Program-made: the position numbers and the translations under genes
The notes under the pieces: model-generated
Told to the model about the DNA's origin: nothing
Database searches by the model: none
Seen by the model: only the letters and a program-made list of their open reading frames with translations
From: Nocardia higoensis NBRC 100133
GTDB lineage: Bacteria; Actinomycetota; Actinomycetes; Mycobacteriales; Mycobacteriaceae
Reading direction: 5' to 3'
Assembly: GCF_000308595.1 (NCBI RefSeq)
Contig: NZ_BAGA01000177.1
Location: 1 to 33,869 of the forward strand
DNA length: 33,869 bases
Shown: positions 23,957 to 30,890 of the stretch, in pieces
How positions within the stretch are numbered: the stretch's first letter is position 1
Layout: the number at the start of each line of letters is the position of its first letter

Positions 23957-25312
23957 GTGACGACCGATATCGACCGCGGCACGCCCGCATCACCCACCCG
24001 ACCGGCGCCCCGGCTGCACTACGCCTGGATCGTCGCCGCCGTCAGCTTCGTGGCCATCCTCGGCGCCGCGGGCTTCCGCGCGGTGCCCAGCGTCATGATG
24101 ACGCCCCTGCACGACGAGTTCGGCTGGTCGCACGCCACCATCGGCGCGGCCATGTCGGTCAACATGGTCCTGTTCGGCGTCACCGCCCCCTTCGCCGCCG
24201 CCCTGATGGACCGCTTCGGTGTCCGCCCCATCCTGACCGGCGCCCTGATGCTCATCGCCGCGGGAACCGGCGTCGGCGTCCTCATGACCGCGAGCTGGCA
24301 GATGGTCCTGCTGTGGGGCGTGCTGGTCGGCCTCGGCACCGGCTCGATCTCCATGGGCTTCGTCGCCACCGTCTCGACCCGCTGGTTCGTCGCCCGCCGC
24401 GGCACGGTCACCGGCCTGCTCACCGCAGCGGGCGCCACCGGCCAGTTGATCTTCCTGCCCGTCGTCGCCGACGTGACCGACCGCTTCGGCTGGCGCTGGG
24501 CCTCGATCATCGTCACCGCCGCCGCCCTCGCGGTGATCCCGCTCGTCCTGCTGTTCATCCGCGACCGCCCGAGCGACATCGGCGCCACCCCCTACGGCGG
24601 CGCACCCGCCACCGACCCCGAACCCCTCCCCAACGGCACCTTCGCCGCCGCAGCGAGCGGCCTGCTGCGCGGCACCCGAGTCCCCGCCTTCTGGCTCCTC
24701 GCCGGTAGTTTCGCCATCTGCGGCATGAGCACCAACGGCCTGATCGGCACCCACTTCATCCCCGCCGCCCACGACCACGGCATGCCGACCACCGTCGCCG
24801 CCGGCCTGCTGGCCACCGTCGGCATCTTCGATATCGCGGGCACAGTCTTCTCCGGCTGGCTCACCGACCGTGTGGACCCCCGCATCCTGCTGGTCGTCTA
24901 CTACCTCGGCCGCGGCGCCTCGCTGCTCGCCCTGCCCGCCCTGCTCTCCCCCACCGCCGAACCGAGCACCTGGGTCTTCATCATCTTCTACGGCCTCGAC
25001 TGGGTCGCCACCGTTCCCCCGACCATCGCGATCTGCCGCATCTGGTTCGGCGCCTCGACACCGGTGGTCTTCGGCTGGGTGTTCGCCGCCCACCAACTCG
25101 GCGCCGCCGTGGCCGCCTTCGGCGCGGGATACGTCCGAGACGCCCACGGCTCCTACGACATCGCCTTCTTCGTCGCCGCAGGTCTATGTGTCGTTGCCGC
25201 ACTCTTCTGCGCCGCCATCCGACTTCCCCGAGAGGAGGCCGAGCAACCGCTCCAGGCGATGGGTGCACCCCGGATCGCTGGGCAGAGCCGCGAGTCCGGC
25301 CGCACAACGTAA
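23957..25312 (+). CDS. MFS transporter
   Basis: 451 residues, 12 predicted membrane helices, major facilitator superfamily, of the oxalate/formate antiporter-like or monocarboxylate-type (MCT) group. The helix 2-3 loop carries MDRFGVRP, the usual MFS motif A region, and STRWFVARRGTVTGL is typical of this group; the central cytoplasmic loop is RDRPSDIGATPYGG. It probably takes up or exports a small organic acid; the substrate is unknown. GTG at 23957 is the first start after the divergent gap. It pairs with the GlxA-type regulator, an arrangement common for regulated transporters. Confidence 0.9.
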   Translation: MTTDIDRGTPASPTRPAPRLHYAWIVAAVSFVAILGAAGFRAVPSVMMTPLHDEFGWSHATIGAAMSVNMVLFGVTAPFAAALMDRFGVRPILTGALMLIAAGTGVGVLMTASWQMVLLWGVLVGLGTGSISMGFVATVSTRWFVARRGTVTGLLTAAGATGQLIFLPVVADVTDRFGWRWASIIVTAAALAVIPLVLLFIRDRPSDIGATPYGGAPATDPEPLPNGTFAAAASGLLRGTRVPAFWLLAGSFAICGMSTNGLIGTHFIPAAHDHGMPTTVAAGLLATVGIFDIAGTVFSGWLTDRVDPRILLVVYYLGRGASLLALPALLSPTAEPSTWVFIIFYGLDWVATVPPTIAICRIWFGASTPVVFGWVFAAHQLGAAVAAFGAGYVRDAHGSYDIAFFVAAGLCVVAALFCAAIRLPREEAEQPLQAMGAPRIAGQSRESGRTT

Positions 25313-25337
25313 GATGCCGGGCGTACCGAGGGGGGAC

Positions 25338-25832
25338 ATGAACTATTCGTATGACTTCGAGGCGCAGACCGCCCCGCCACGTCCGGCACCCAGCCGGCTC
25401 ACCGCTTTCACCGCAGCGGTCCTCGCCACCATCACCGGCCTATCGACCGCCGCCACCACGATCTTCTCGATCGTCGTAGTCGCCGACGTCGCCAACGACG
25501 AGCCCTCCACGAGCTCCACCGATTTCCCCGACCTGGGCCCTGTCGTCGCCGCGGTCTTCATCCTGATCGGCCTGGCGGCGGGCATCCTCACCCTGCTGCA
25601 CCTCCTCGGCGCCGCCCTGTTGTTCCTACGCAAGACCGCAGGCCGAGTCCTCGTGATCATCGCCTCGGCCCTCGCAACGGCACTCGGGATCGCGGGCGTC
25701 GTAATGGACGTCAACGTGGGCACCATCGCCGCAACAGCGGTAGCCGCCACAACACTCGTGCTCGCCGCGCTTCCCTCCACCGGCCGATGGATCGCCGCCG
25801 GCAAGCAGCCGCCCTATTGGAACGGCAGCTGA
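25338..25832 (+). CDS. Four-helix membrane protein, unknown
   Basis: 164 residues with an N-terminal Pro-rich cytoplasmic part (NYSYDFEAQTAPPRPAPS), then four hydrophobic segments (about 22-45, 62-83, 90-108, 115-140) and a short tail. I recognise no family. The ATG at 25338 has GAGGGGGG just upstream. TAAGAT at 25310-25315, overlapping the stop of the MFS gene, is a good TAnnnT -10 box, so it may be transcribed independently of that gene. Confidence 0.72.
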   Translation: MNYSYDFEAQTAPPRPAPSRLTAFTAAVLATITGLSTAATTIFSIVVVADVANDEPSTSSTDFPDLGPVVAAVFILIGLAAGILTLLHLLGAALLFLRKTAGRVLVIIASALATALGIAGVVMDVNVGTIAATAVAATTLVLAALPSTGRWIAAGKQPPYWNGS

Positions 25833-26142
25833 CCACGCCGGACAAACCACACTCGCCGGTGGTACGCCGAGGAGGGGTCTGTCAGGGATTCGGGGCCGTG
25901 CGCTCGGCCGGTCCGGCGAGCGCTTGTTCGAGCGCCGCACCCAGTGGTTCGTCGCGCTCGGCTTGCTGCTCGGTGACCAGAACAGCGCCGACATCGGCCA
26001 CGGCCGCCGTGACACCTGGAGCGGCAACAGTCTTCGCCGATGACTACGAACCGCAACTGCCCGTTGACCAGCATCGACAATCCGCACCGTTCAGACGCGC
26101 GGGCCGACCGCACTCGCGAGATGTCCTGGCCTCCAGAGGGTT
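25833..26142. other. 310 bases without a convincing gene
   Basis: No frame with both a plausible start and a recognisable product. On the minus strand one frame from about 26040 to the stop at 25882 reads like ordinary protein (containing AAVADVGAVLVTEQQAER and ALEQALAGPAERTAP) but has a TAG just before and no supported start. It may be the tail of a decayed gene whose upstream part is in another frame. Confidence 0.4.
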
Positions 26143-26868
26143 TCACTCGCGGCCGGGAAGTCGCGGTTGCGCGTCCGGTGAAGGCCGCTCACCGGTGGGA
26201 AGGTAGATCGGCTCCGGGCGAGTTCCGAACACGTAGTCGCGGAAGGCTCTCAGGTACTCGTCCAGGTCTCGTTGATCGGCGAACCTGCTTTCGGTCGGGT
26301 CGAACCATTCGTCCGGTGTCGGACGCCACGTGATCATGAAGTCCAGGGCTTCGCGCACCAGGATTCCGTAGGTCGGATCCGTGATACAGGCGTCACGCAG
26401 CGCCGGGGCGTAATGCCGCATTCCGCCGCGGCATTCGGCGTGGTGCATGTCCACCAGCGGCCACAGCAGACCATCGATATGCGGTATTTCGTCCCACCAC
26501 GTGGTGCGCAGGGCCTCGCCTGCCCGCGCTCGGCGGCGTACTGCCGCAACAGGTGTCGGGTAGTCGCGGGGCGCACCTCTTCGGTCGATGCCGCGGATCG
26601 GCCCGGTTCCGAGGTTCACCGGCGGGTACCACACGCCGCGCCATACCGGGACTCCGAGATAGCGCGGATTCAGTGGCAATGGCTCGGCCAGTGAGATGTC
26701 GGCCGTGATTCGGCGCACGGGTGGCAACGCTGCGTCCGGGATCAGATCCGCCACCAGCGACAAGCAATCCCGCACATCGAATCCGGTCACACCGACGACC
26801 TGTCCGGGCCATCCAAGGGCGGACTCCCGCGGTTCGAATTCGATTTAGAACCGCCGCATCGTGGTCAT
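26143..26868 (-). pseudogene. Unrecognised gene interrupted by a stop at codon 8
   Basis: On the minus strand an ATG at 26868 has AGGAG (26876-26880) seven bases upstream, and reads MTTMRRF, then TAA (26845-26847), then IEFEPRESALGWPGQVVGV joining without a break to the rest of the frame. Coding character clearly begins before the first possible restart, the GTG at 26790, so the natural product would be 241 residues with an aromatic residue (probably Tyr, TAC or TAT) at position 8. From the GTG only 215 residues are made. The body contains RGVWYPPVNLG, WWDEIPHIDGLLWPLVDMHH and CRGGMRHYAP. I do not recognise the family; its place beside the TNT toxin gene would fit an immunity or accessory role, which is a guess. 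It could be a recent nonsense mutation or a sequencing error. Confidence 0.6.
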
Positions 26869-27078
26869 CCGCGATCTCCTGCCCGGGCACCGATGTCGAA
26901 CGTCGGCCCCGATGATCCCATGGCCGAGAATCGCCCGGGTCCCGTGCTCACCGTGTGCACGAAAGCCGGGTGGCTTCATATCGCCGCCCGGCCCCCGGAG
27001 TGATCGATCAGCTCGGTCCCCGAGCCGACGAGGGCACCCCGACTACCGCAGACAGCAGATCCGGGCAACACGCCGCCA

Positions 27079-27093
27079 CTGTTCACAGAACAG
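27079..27093. promoter_or_regulatory. Palindrome CTGTTC-ACA-GAACAG upstream of the TNT toxin gene
   Basis: A perfect 6+3+6 palindrome ending 22 bases before the -10 box TATGCT (27116-27121), so it would overlap or abut the -35 region. This is a usual place for a repressor operator. It does not match the actinobacterial LexA box (GAAC-N4-GTTC). No regulator gene is next to it. Confidence 0.45.
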
Positions 27094-27115
27094 GGCGAAG
27101 TAGACATCCGCTCCG

Positions 27116-27121
27116 TATGCT
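27116..27121 (+). promoter_or_regulatory. -10 box TATGCT of the TNT toxin gene
   Basis: TATGCT fits TAnnnT. Transcription would start near 27128, leaving a 5' leader of about 30 bases that contains the strong AGGAGGT ribosome site (27147-27153) of the toxin gene. Confidence 0.45.
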
Positions 27122-27157
27122 CACCAAGCCGCATCTACTCTCCCCCAGGAGGTATCG

Positions 27158-27859
27158 TTGCGTTACAGATCTCTGCTCACCGCCTTCTTCGCTTCCCTGT
27201 TCCTGCTGGCCGGTGCCCCGATCACGGTGCAGGCCCTACCGGACACCGGCTCGGGATCCGGCTCGGCGGGGCCGTGCCGCCCCGGTGTACCACCCAATGC
27301 CCCGGCCACGCCGTTCTATGATCCGGCTCGTCCCTACCTGGGGCCCGAGCCGTTACCACAGGCTCCGCCGGTGGGCCGGTTGCTGGACGGATACAAGCGC
27401 TTCGGGAACTACACCGAAGCCGGGTTCGTGGCGAAATTCCATCCGGGAACCGAATACCTTTATCCGCCTGACAGCGGGTTCGTGTTCAACGACGGCAAAC
27501 CGACGGCGCATCCGGAGGATCTCCCGGTCGGCACGCGCCTCGACAGGTTCGGCGCTACCAGCGGAAAGTACCTGTCACCAGTCGGCGTGCCGTACAGCAA
27601 GCGAGCGATTCCGCCGTCGAATCTCAACTCGTACGGGAATACACCGCAGAGCGATTATCACGTCTATTGCGTGCAACAGGCCTTCCGGGTCGATGCGGGA
27701 CCGGCCGCGCCTTGGTTCGGCCAGCCCGGACTCGGCACGCAGTACGTGCTGAATTCCAGCTACGTACCGGGCCCGGAATACACGGGCAAGCAACCGGGAA
27801 TGCTGAACGTACAATGGCTGATCGACAACGGCTACCTGGTCGAGGAAATCCCCAACTGA
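27158..27859 (+). CDS. Secreted TNT-domain NAD glycohydrolase toxin
   Basis: 233-residue stand-alone toxin of the TNT (tuberculosis necrotizing toxin, PF14021) family, which hydrolyses NAD+. A Sec signal peptide (residues 1-26, cleavage after VQA) is followed by a Gly/Ser and Pro linker and the TNT domain from about residue 75. R130 (LDRFG) and Y138 (GKYLSP) have the same 8-residue spacing as R757 and Y765 of CpnT; H168 (DYHVY) and Q195 (GLGTQYV) correspond approximately to its H792 and Q822. The conserved APWFGQPG block is present. C40 and C171 could form a disulphide. Start is TTG at 27158 with a perfect AGGAGGT; no other start fits the signal peptide. Unlike CpnT it has no channel domain. 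Codon use is less GC-biased than in neighbours, hinting at transfer. Export and small size resemble secreted fungal TNT-type NADases. Confidence 0.85.
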   Translation: MRYRSLLTAFFASLFLLAGAPITVQALPDTGSGSGSAGPCRPGVPPNAPATPFYDPARPYLGPEPLPQAPPVGRLLDGYKRFGNYTEAGFVAKFHPGTEYLYPPDSGFVFNDGKPTAHPEDLPVGTRLDRFGATSGKYLSPVGVPYSKRAIPPSNLNSYGNTPQSDYHVYCVQQAFRVDAGPAAPWFGQPGLGTQYVLNSSYVPGPEYTGKQPGMLNVQWLIDNGYLVEEIPN

Positions 27860-27860
27860 C

Positions 27861-28109
27861 ATGGACCGTAAGCAACTCGTCGCCGCCCTGCTCGCCGCCG
27901 GAAAGCCTCCGCACTGGTTCCAGGTCGTAGGCGTCCATTCCCCTGATGTCTTGCCGGAGGACTTCTGGTTCCTGCGGCCCGGATCCGGCGGCGGCTGGGA
28001 GGTAGGGGTCCACGAACGCGGGAAATATACCGTCGGAGCTCGGTTCGACGCGGAGTCCGACGCCGCCGCGTGGATCTACCGGTCGATGATGGGCCATCCC
28101 CCACCCTGA
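27861..28109 (+). CDS. Putative immunity protein for the TNT toxin
   Basis: 82-residue soluble protein with no signal peptide or membrane segment, rich in Trp, His and Phe (KPPHWFQVVGVHSP, EDFWFLRPGSGGGWEVGVHERGKY, AAWIYRSMMGH). The layout - helix, then a strand-rich centre with a Gly-Trp turn, then a C-terminal helix - is like small immunity proteins of actinobacterial polymorphic toxins. The ATG is one base beyond the toxin stop (TGA-C-ATG), with no good ribosome site of its own, so it should be translationally coupled. It bears no resemblance to IFT, the M. tuberculosis TNT antitoxin, as far as I can recall that sequence. Immunity function is inferred from position and size. A terminator follows. 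Confidence 0.65.
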   Translation: MDRKQLVAALLAAGKPPHWFQVVGVHSPDVLPEDFWFLRPGSGGGWEVGVHERGKYTVGARFDAESDAAAWIYRSMMGHPPP

Positions 28110-28131
28110 GCCGCGACCAGCTCCGATATCA

Positions 28132-28178
28132 CGCACACGGGCCACCGCTAGGCGGGTTCTAGCGGTGGCCCTTGTGCG
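28132..28178 (+). terminator. Terminator of the TNT toxin-immunity operon
   Basis: GGGCCACCGCTAG (28139-28151) and CTAGCGGTGGCCC (28159-28171) are perfect 13-bp complements around a 7-base loop. After one mismatch, CGCACA (28132-28137) pairs with TGTGCG (28173-28178). It begins 23 bases after the immunity gene stop. Confidence 0.85.
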
Positions 28179-28287
28179 CGCGGATGCCCAGCACCGTCCG
28201 CTGTCCTGGCATCCGCCTGTTATGCGGCCTCGCGGACGCCCGCGGCGCTCCCACACGCCGAACCCGTGTTCACGCATACTGGGCGTC

Positions 28288-29601
28288 ATGTCCTGGTCAG
28301 GGCTCGTCGATCCGGTTCTGGACGCGTCGTTGACCACGGGGCCGGCCGTGGTGGTCTTCGCCGCTCTCACCGCGGTAGGGCTCGCCGCTCTGGCCGCGCG
28401 TCGTCGCCGCCGGTGGCTGCTCGTCGGCATCCCCGTGGCCGTCGCCGCATCCGTCGTCGTCACGGTGCTGGCGGCGCTGTTCATCGAGCGCGTGTGGCGA
28501 CCGTTCCCGGATGTACTGCCGATATCGGTATACGCGTGGTCGGCGCTGGGGATCCTCGCTGTCGCCCTGCTCATCGGTAGGTGGTTCGTGCGTGGGCGTG
28601 ACCACGCGCGCCCGTTGATCGCCGCGGGGTTGGTCGTGGCCACGCTGGCTGTCGTTGCGGCTTCGGCAGGGCAGATCAACGCGCTCTACGACGCGTATCC
28701 GACCGTACGGACGGCCATCGGGGCGAGCGACTACCGGACCGTGCCCTTCGACTCTCTGAAGCCGGCGGCACAACGTACCTCTGTGGCGGACTGGCGCCCC
28801 TCGCCGGACATGCCCTCCAGAGGAGCCGTGACGACCGCGTCGATCCCCGGGACGACCTCCGGATTCCGTGCTCGCGCCGCGCGAATCTACCTGCCGCCGG
28901 CGTATTTCACCGACCCCCGCCCGGATCTGCCCGTCCTGGTGCTGCTGGCCGGGCAACCCGGCAGCCCCGAGGACTGGCTCGTCGGGGGACGCCTGGTGCA
29001 GACCATGGACGCGTATGCGGCCGAACACGACGGGCTGACCCCGATAGTCGTGGTCCCCGACGGCACCGGCGGCCAGTTCGACAACCCGCTGTGCATCGAT
29101 TCGCCTCGCGGCAACGCCGCGACTTATCTCGGCGTCGACGTGCCCGGCTGGGTCCGCACACACCTGCAGGTCGACCCCGACCCACGCGCCTGGGCGATCG
29201 GCGGCCTGTCCTACGGCGGGACGTGTGCGCTGCAACTCGCAACGACCAGACCCCAGGTGTATCCGACATTCATCGACATGTCCGGTCAAGCGGAGCCCTC
29301 CCTCGGGGACCGGTCCCGCACGATCGACGAGGGATTCGGCGGCGACGCCGAGGCATTCGCCCGGAACAACCCGGCGGATCTGCTGACCCGCAACCGCTAC
29401 CCCGATTCGGCCGGCTCCTTCGTGGTGGGCCGCAGCGACAAGGATTACCGCGCCGGGCTCGAACAACTCGTCGACACGGCGCGGGCCGCCGGAATGGATG
29501 TCCACCTCACCGAAGTGCCGGGCAGGCACAGCTTCGTCGTGTGGTCGGCCGGACTCGAAAAGGAGCTGCCCTGGCTCAGCCACCGACTCGGCCTTCCGTG
29601 A
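28288..29601 (+). CDS. Membrane-anchored alpha/beta-hydrolase esterase
   Basis: 437 residues. The N-terminal 130 residues contain four hydrophobic helices (about 15-37, 43-63, 73-92, 104-124), placing the C-terminal hydrolase outside the membrane. Residues about 175-437 are an esterase-D/antigen 85-like fold: IYLPPAYFTDPRPDLPVLVLLAG, the nucleophile S308 in GGLSYGGT, an acid in the following segment, and catalytic H414 in GRHSF. Antigen 85-type relatives act on mycolic or other cell-envelope lipids; the substrate here is unknown. The ATG at 28288 is preceded by CATACT (28275-28280) seven bases upstream and no Shine-Dalgarno, so it may also be leaderless. It lies between the toxin pair and the SLATT gene but has its own promoter. 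Confidence 0.85.
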   Translation: MSWSGLVDPVLDASLTTGPAVVVFAALTAVGLAALAARRRRRWLLVGIPVAVAASVVVTVLAALFIERVWRPFPDVLPISVYAWSALGILAVALLIGRWFVRGRDHARPLIAAGLVVATLAVVAASAGQINALYDAYPTVRTAIGASDYRTVPFDSLKPAAQRTSVADWRPSPDMPSRGAVTTASIPGTTSGFRARAARIYLPPAYFTDPRPDLPVLVLLAGQPGSPEDWLVGGRLVQTMDAYAAEHDGLTPIVVVPDGTGGQFDNPLCIDSPRGNAATYLGVDVPGWVRTHLQVDPDPRAWAIGGLSYGGTCALQLATTRPQVYPTFIDMSGQAEPSLGDRSRTIDEGFGGDAEAFARNNPADLLTRNRYPDSAGSFVVGRSDKDYRAGLEQLVDTARAAGMDVHLTEVPGRHSFVVWSAGLEKELPWLSHRLGLP

Positions 29602-29635
29602 CCCCACCTCGACCACCCCATGGCAGGCTTTTTTC

Positions 29636-30538
29636 ATGACCCTACCGAGGGAAGCGGCAGCCGAATGGGCATGGCAGCGCCAGGGTATCTGGTCGAGGAC
29701 CGCGGACAAACTGAAATCGCGGCCATATCGCGCGGATCAATGGCGCCTGGTTTCCACAGTGGTTGGCGCCGCGCTCGCTCTGGCCGGCAGCCAATTGGGG
29801 CCTGTCAACGAGCCCGCGGCGATCGCCGTGGCGGCCGCCGCGGCCGTGGTCATGGCCGGAGTCGCTGTATCGAGGGGCCGGCACAGTGTGAACAAGGTCC
29901 GTGACTGGACACGGGCGCGGTCCGTGTCCGAAGCGATCAAAAGTGAGGTTTTTCTGTTCTTGACCTCGACCGGGGATTACGCCGCCGGTGACCGGAGCCG
30001 GCGATTGGAAGCCGAAGTGCAGCGGCTGGAACGGCAGATGCGTGATCTGCAGCGCTACGCTGATGACGTCGCGGTGACAGCACGCCCGCTTCCGCCCGTC
30101 GATGACGTGGAGAGCTACCTGAATCTGCGGGTGCGTGAATCTCAATTGGATCATTTCTACGACCCGAGGGCCCGGCTGATGCACCGCCGAGTGCAAACCC
30201 TCCGGTCCATAGAGGTGACGTTGGCGCTCGCGGCCGCAGCTCTCGCTGCCGTAGCCGCATTGTCGCCGAATATCGGGGCGTGGACGTCGGTGGCGACCAC
30301 CGCTGCCGGAACGGTCGCCACCCATGCCGCCCGCGAACGTTACGAGGCGCTGTGGATCGAATACAGCCGCACCGCTGCCGAATTGCGCCGCCTCGCCGAC
30401 AGGCGTACCGCCGCCGACGGCAGGCCTTTGTCCGCAACAGACTTGATCGCCGAGTGCGAGAACGTTATCGCTGCCCAGAATCAGACCTGGATGGCGAAAT
30501 GGGGTGAAGCGAGCGAACCAGACTTCGACGGCAATTGA
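29636..30538 (+). CDS. Tandem SLATT/DUF4231 four-helix membrane protein
   Basis: 300 residues built from two copies of a two-helix membrane unit. Unit 1: helices about 38-54 and 61-79, then WTRARSVSEAIKSEVFLF and TGDYAAGD (91-119), which is the DUF4231/SLATT pattern (W..R...E.lK.E.flf...g.Y). Unit 2: lead-in YLNLRVRESQLDHFYDPRAR, helices about 191-210 and 214-230, then RERYEALWIEYSRTAAELRRLAD, closing with AECENVIAAQNQTWMAKWGE. SLATT (SMODS and SLOG-associating two-TM) domains are predicted pore-forming effectors in nucleotide-dependent conflict systems. The ATG at 29636 follows a weak AGG-type site. It lies 352 bases upstream of the TIR-nSTAND gene on the same strand, which suggests a shared defence role; this is inference. 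Confidence 0.75.
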   Translation: MTLPREAAAEWAWQRQGIWSRTADKLKSRPYRADQWRLVSTVVGAALALAGSQLGPVNEPAAIAVAAAAAVVMAGVAVSRGRHSVNKVRDWTRARSVSEAIKSEVFLFLTSTGDYAAGDRSRRLEAEVQRLERQMRDLQRYADDVAVTARPLPPVDDVESYLNLRVRESQLDHFYDPRARLMHRRVQTLRSIEVTLALAAAALAAVAALSPNIGAWTSVATTAAGTVATHAARERYEALWIEYSRTAAELRRLADRRTAADGRPLSATDLIAECENVIAAQNQTWMAKWGEASEPDFDGN

Positions 30539-30739
30539 CGCGACCGAACCCGGCTCGAAGAAGGCTGAATGCCGCAATGTCGAACTTCGAGTCTTTCGTA
30601 TTACCCGGTCCGCCGACCCACGGCCCGACAATCCAGCTGTCACGAATCAGCTGAGGATACGGCCTCCGCCCTCTATGCTGCGAAGGGTGGTGTCGAGGCA
30701 CCGCCCCCTGAGATTCTCTGGAACTCGATCGGCCTCGAT

Positions 30740-30753
30740 GTAGTGCCCACTAC
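30740..30753. promoter_or_regulatory. Palindrome GTAGTG-CC-CACTAC
   Basis: A perfect 6+2+6 palindrome flanked by CCTC (30733) and GAGG (30756), which extend the symmetry with slightly unequal spacing. It lies 138 bases before the NTPase start and has the size of a repressor operator. Confidence 0.35.
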
Positions 30754-30799
30754 CTGAGGATCATCCATGGCGCCAGGTGATTGTTCGGGGCACAAGGAT

Positions 30800-30832
30800 A
30801 GTCGGTTCACCGCACCATACGGTGAACCGGCT
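30800..30832 (+). promoter_or_regulatory. Strong hairpin in the leader of the TIR-nSTAND gene
   Basis: CGGTTCACCG and CGGTGAACCG are perfect 10-bp complements around the loop CACCATA, and AGT/GCT extend the stem by three pairs (one G-T). It ends 58 bases before the ATG at 30891. No T-run follows, so an operator or mRNA leader structure is as likely as a terminator. Confidence 0.5.
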
Positions 30833-30890
30833 GCACCTCCTTGCCCCATCGTCCCCCGGTTCGATGCGCGAGATCGGGTGCGGTGATCGG

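Larger units (their letters stand above)
30539..30890. other. 352-base leader between SLATT and TIR-nSTAND genes
   Basis: No gene supported. It contains three inverted repeats: GGGTGGTG/CACCGCCC (30685-30706), a near-palindrome centred on 30746, and a strong hairpin at 30800-30832. The first could end the SLATT transcript; the other two are nearer the NTPase gene. Base composition is less GC-rich than the left two-thirds of the window. Confidence 0.5.
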
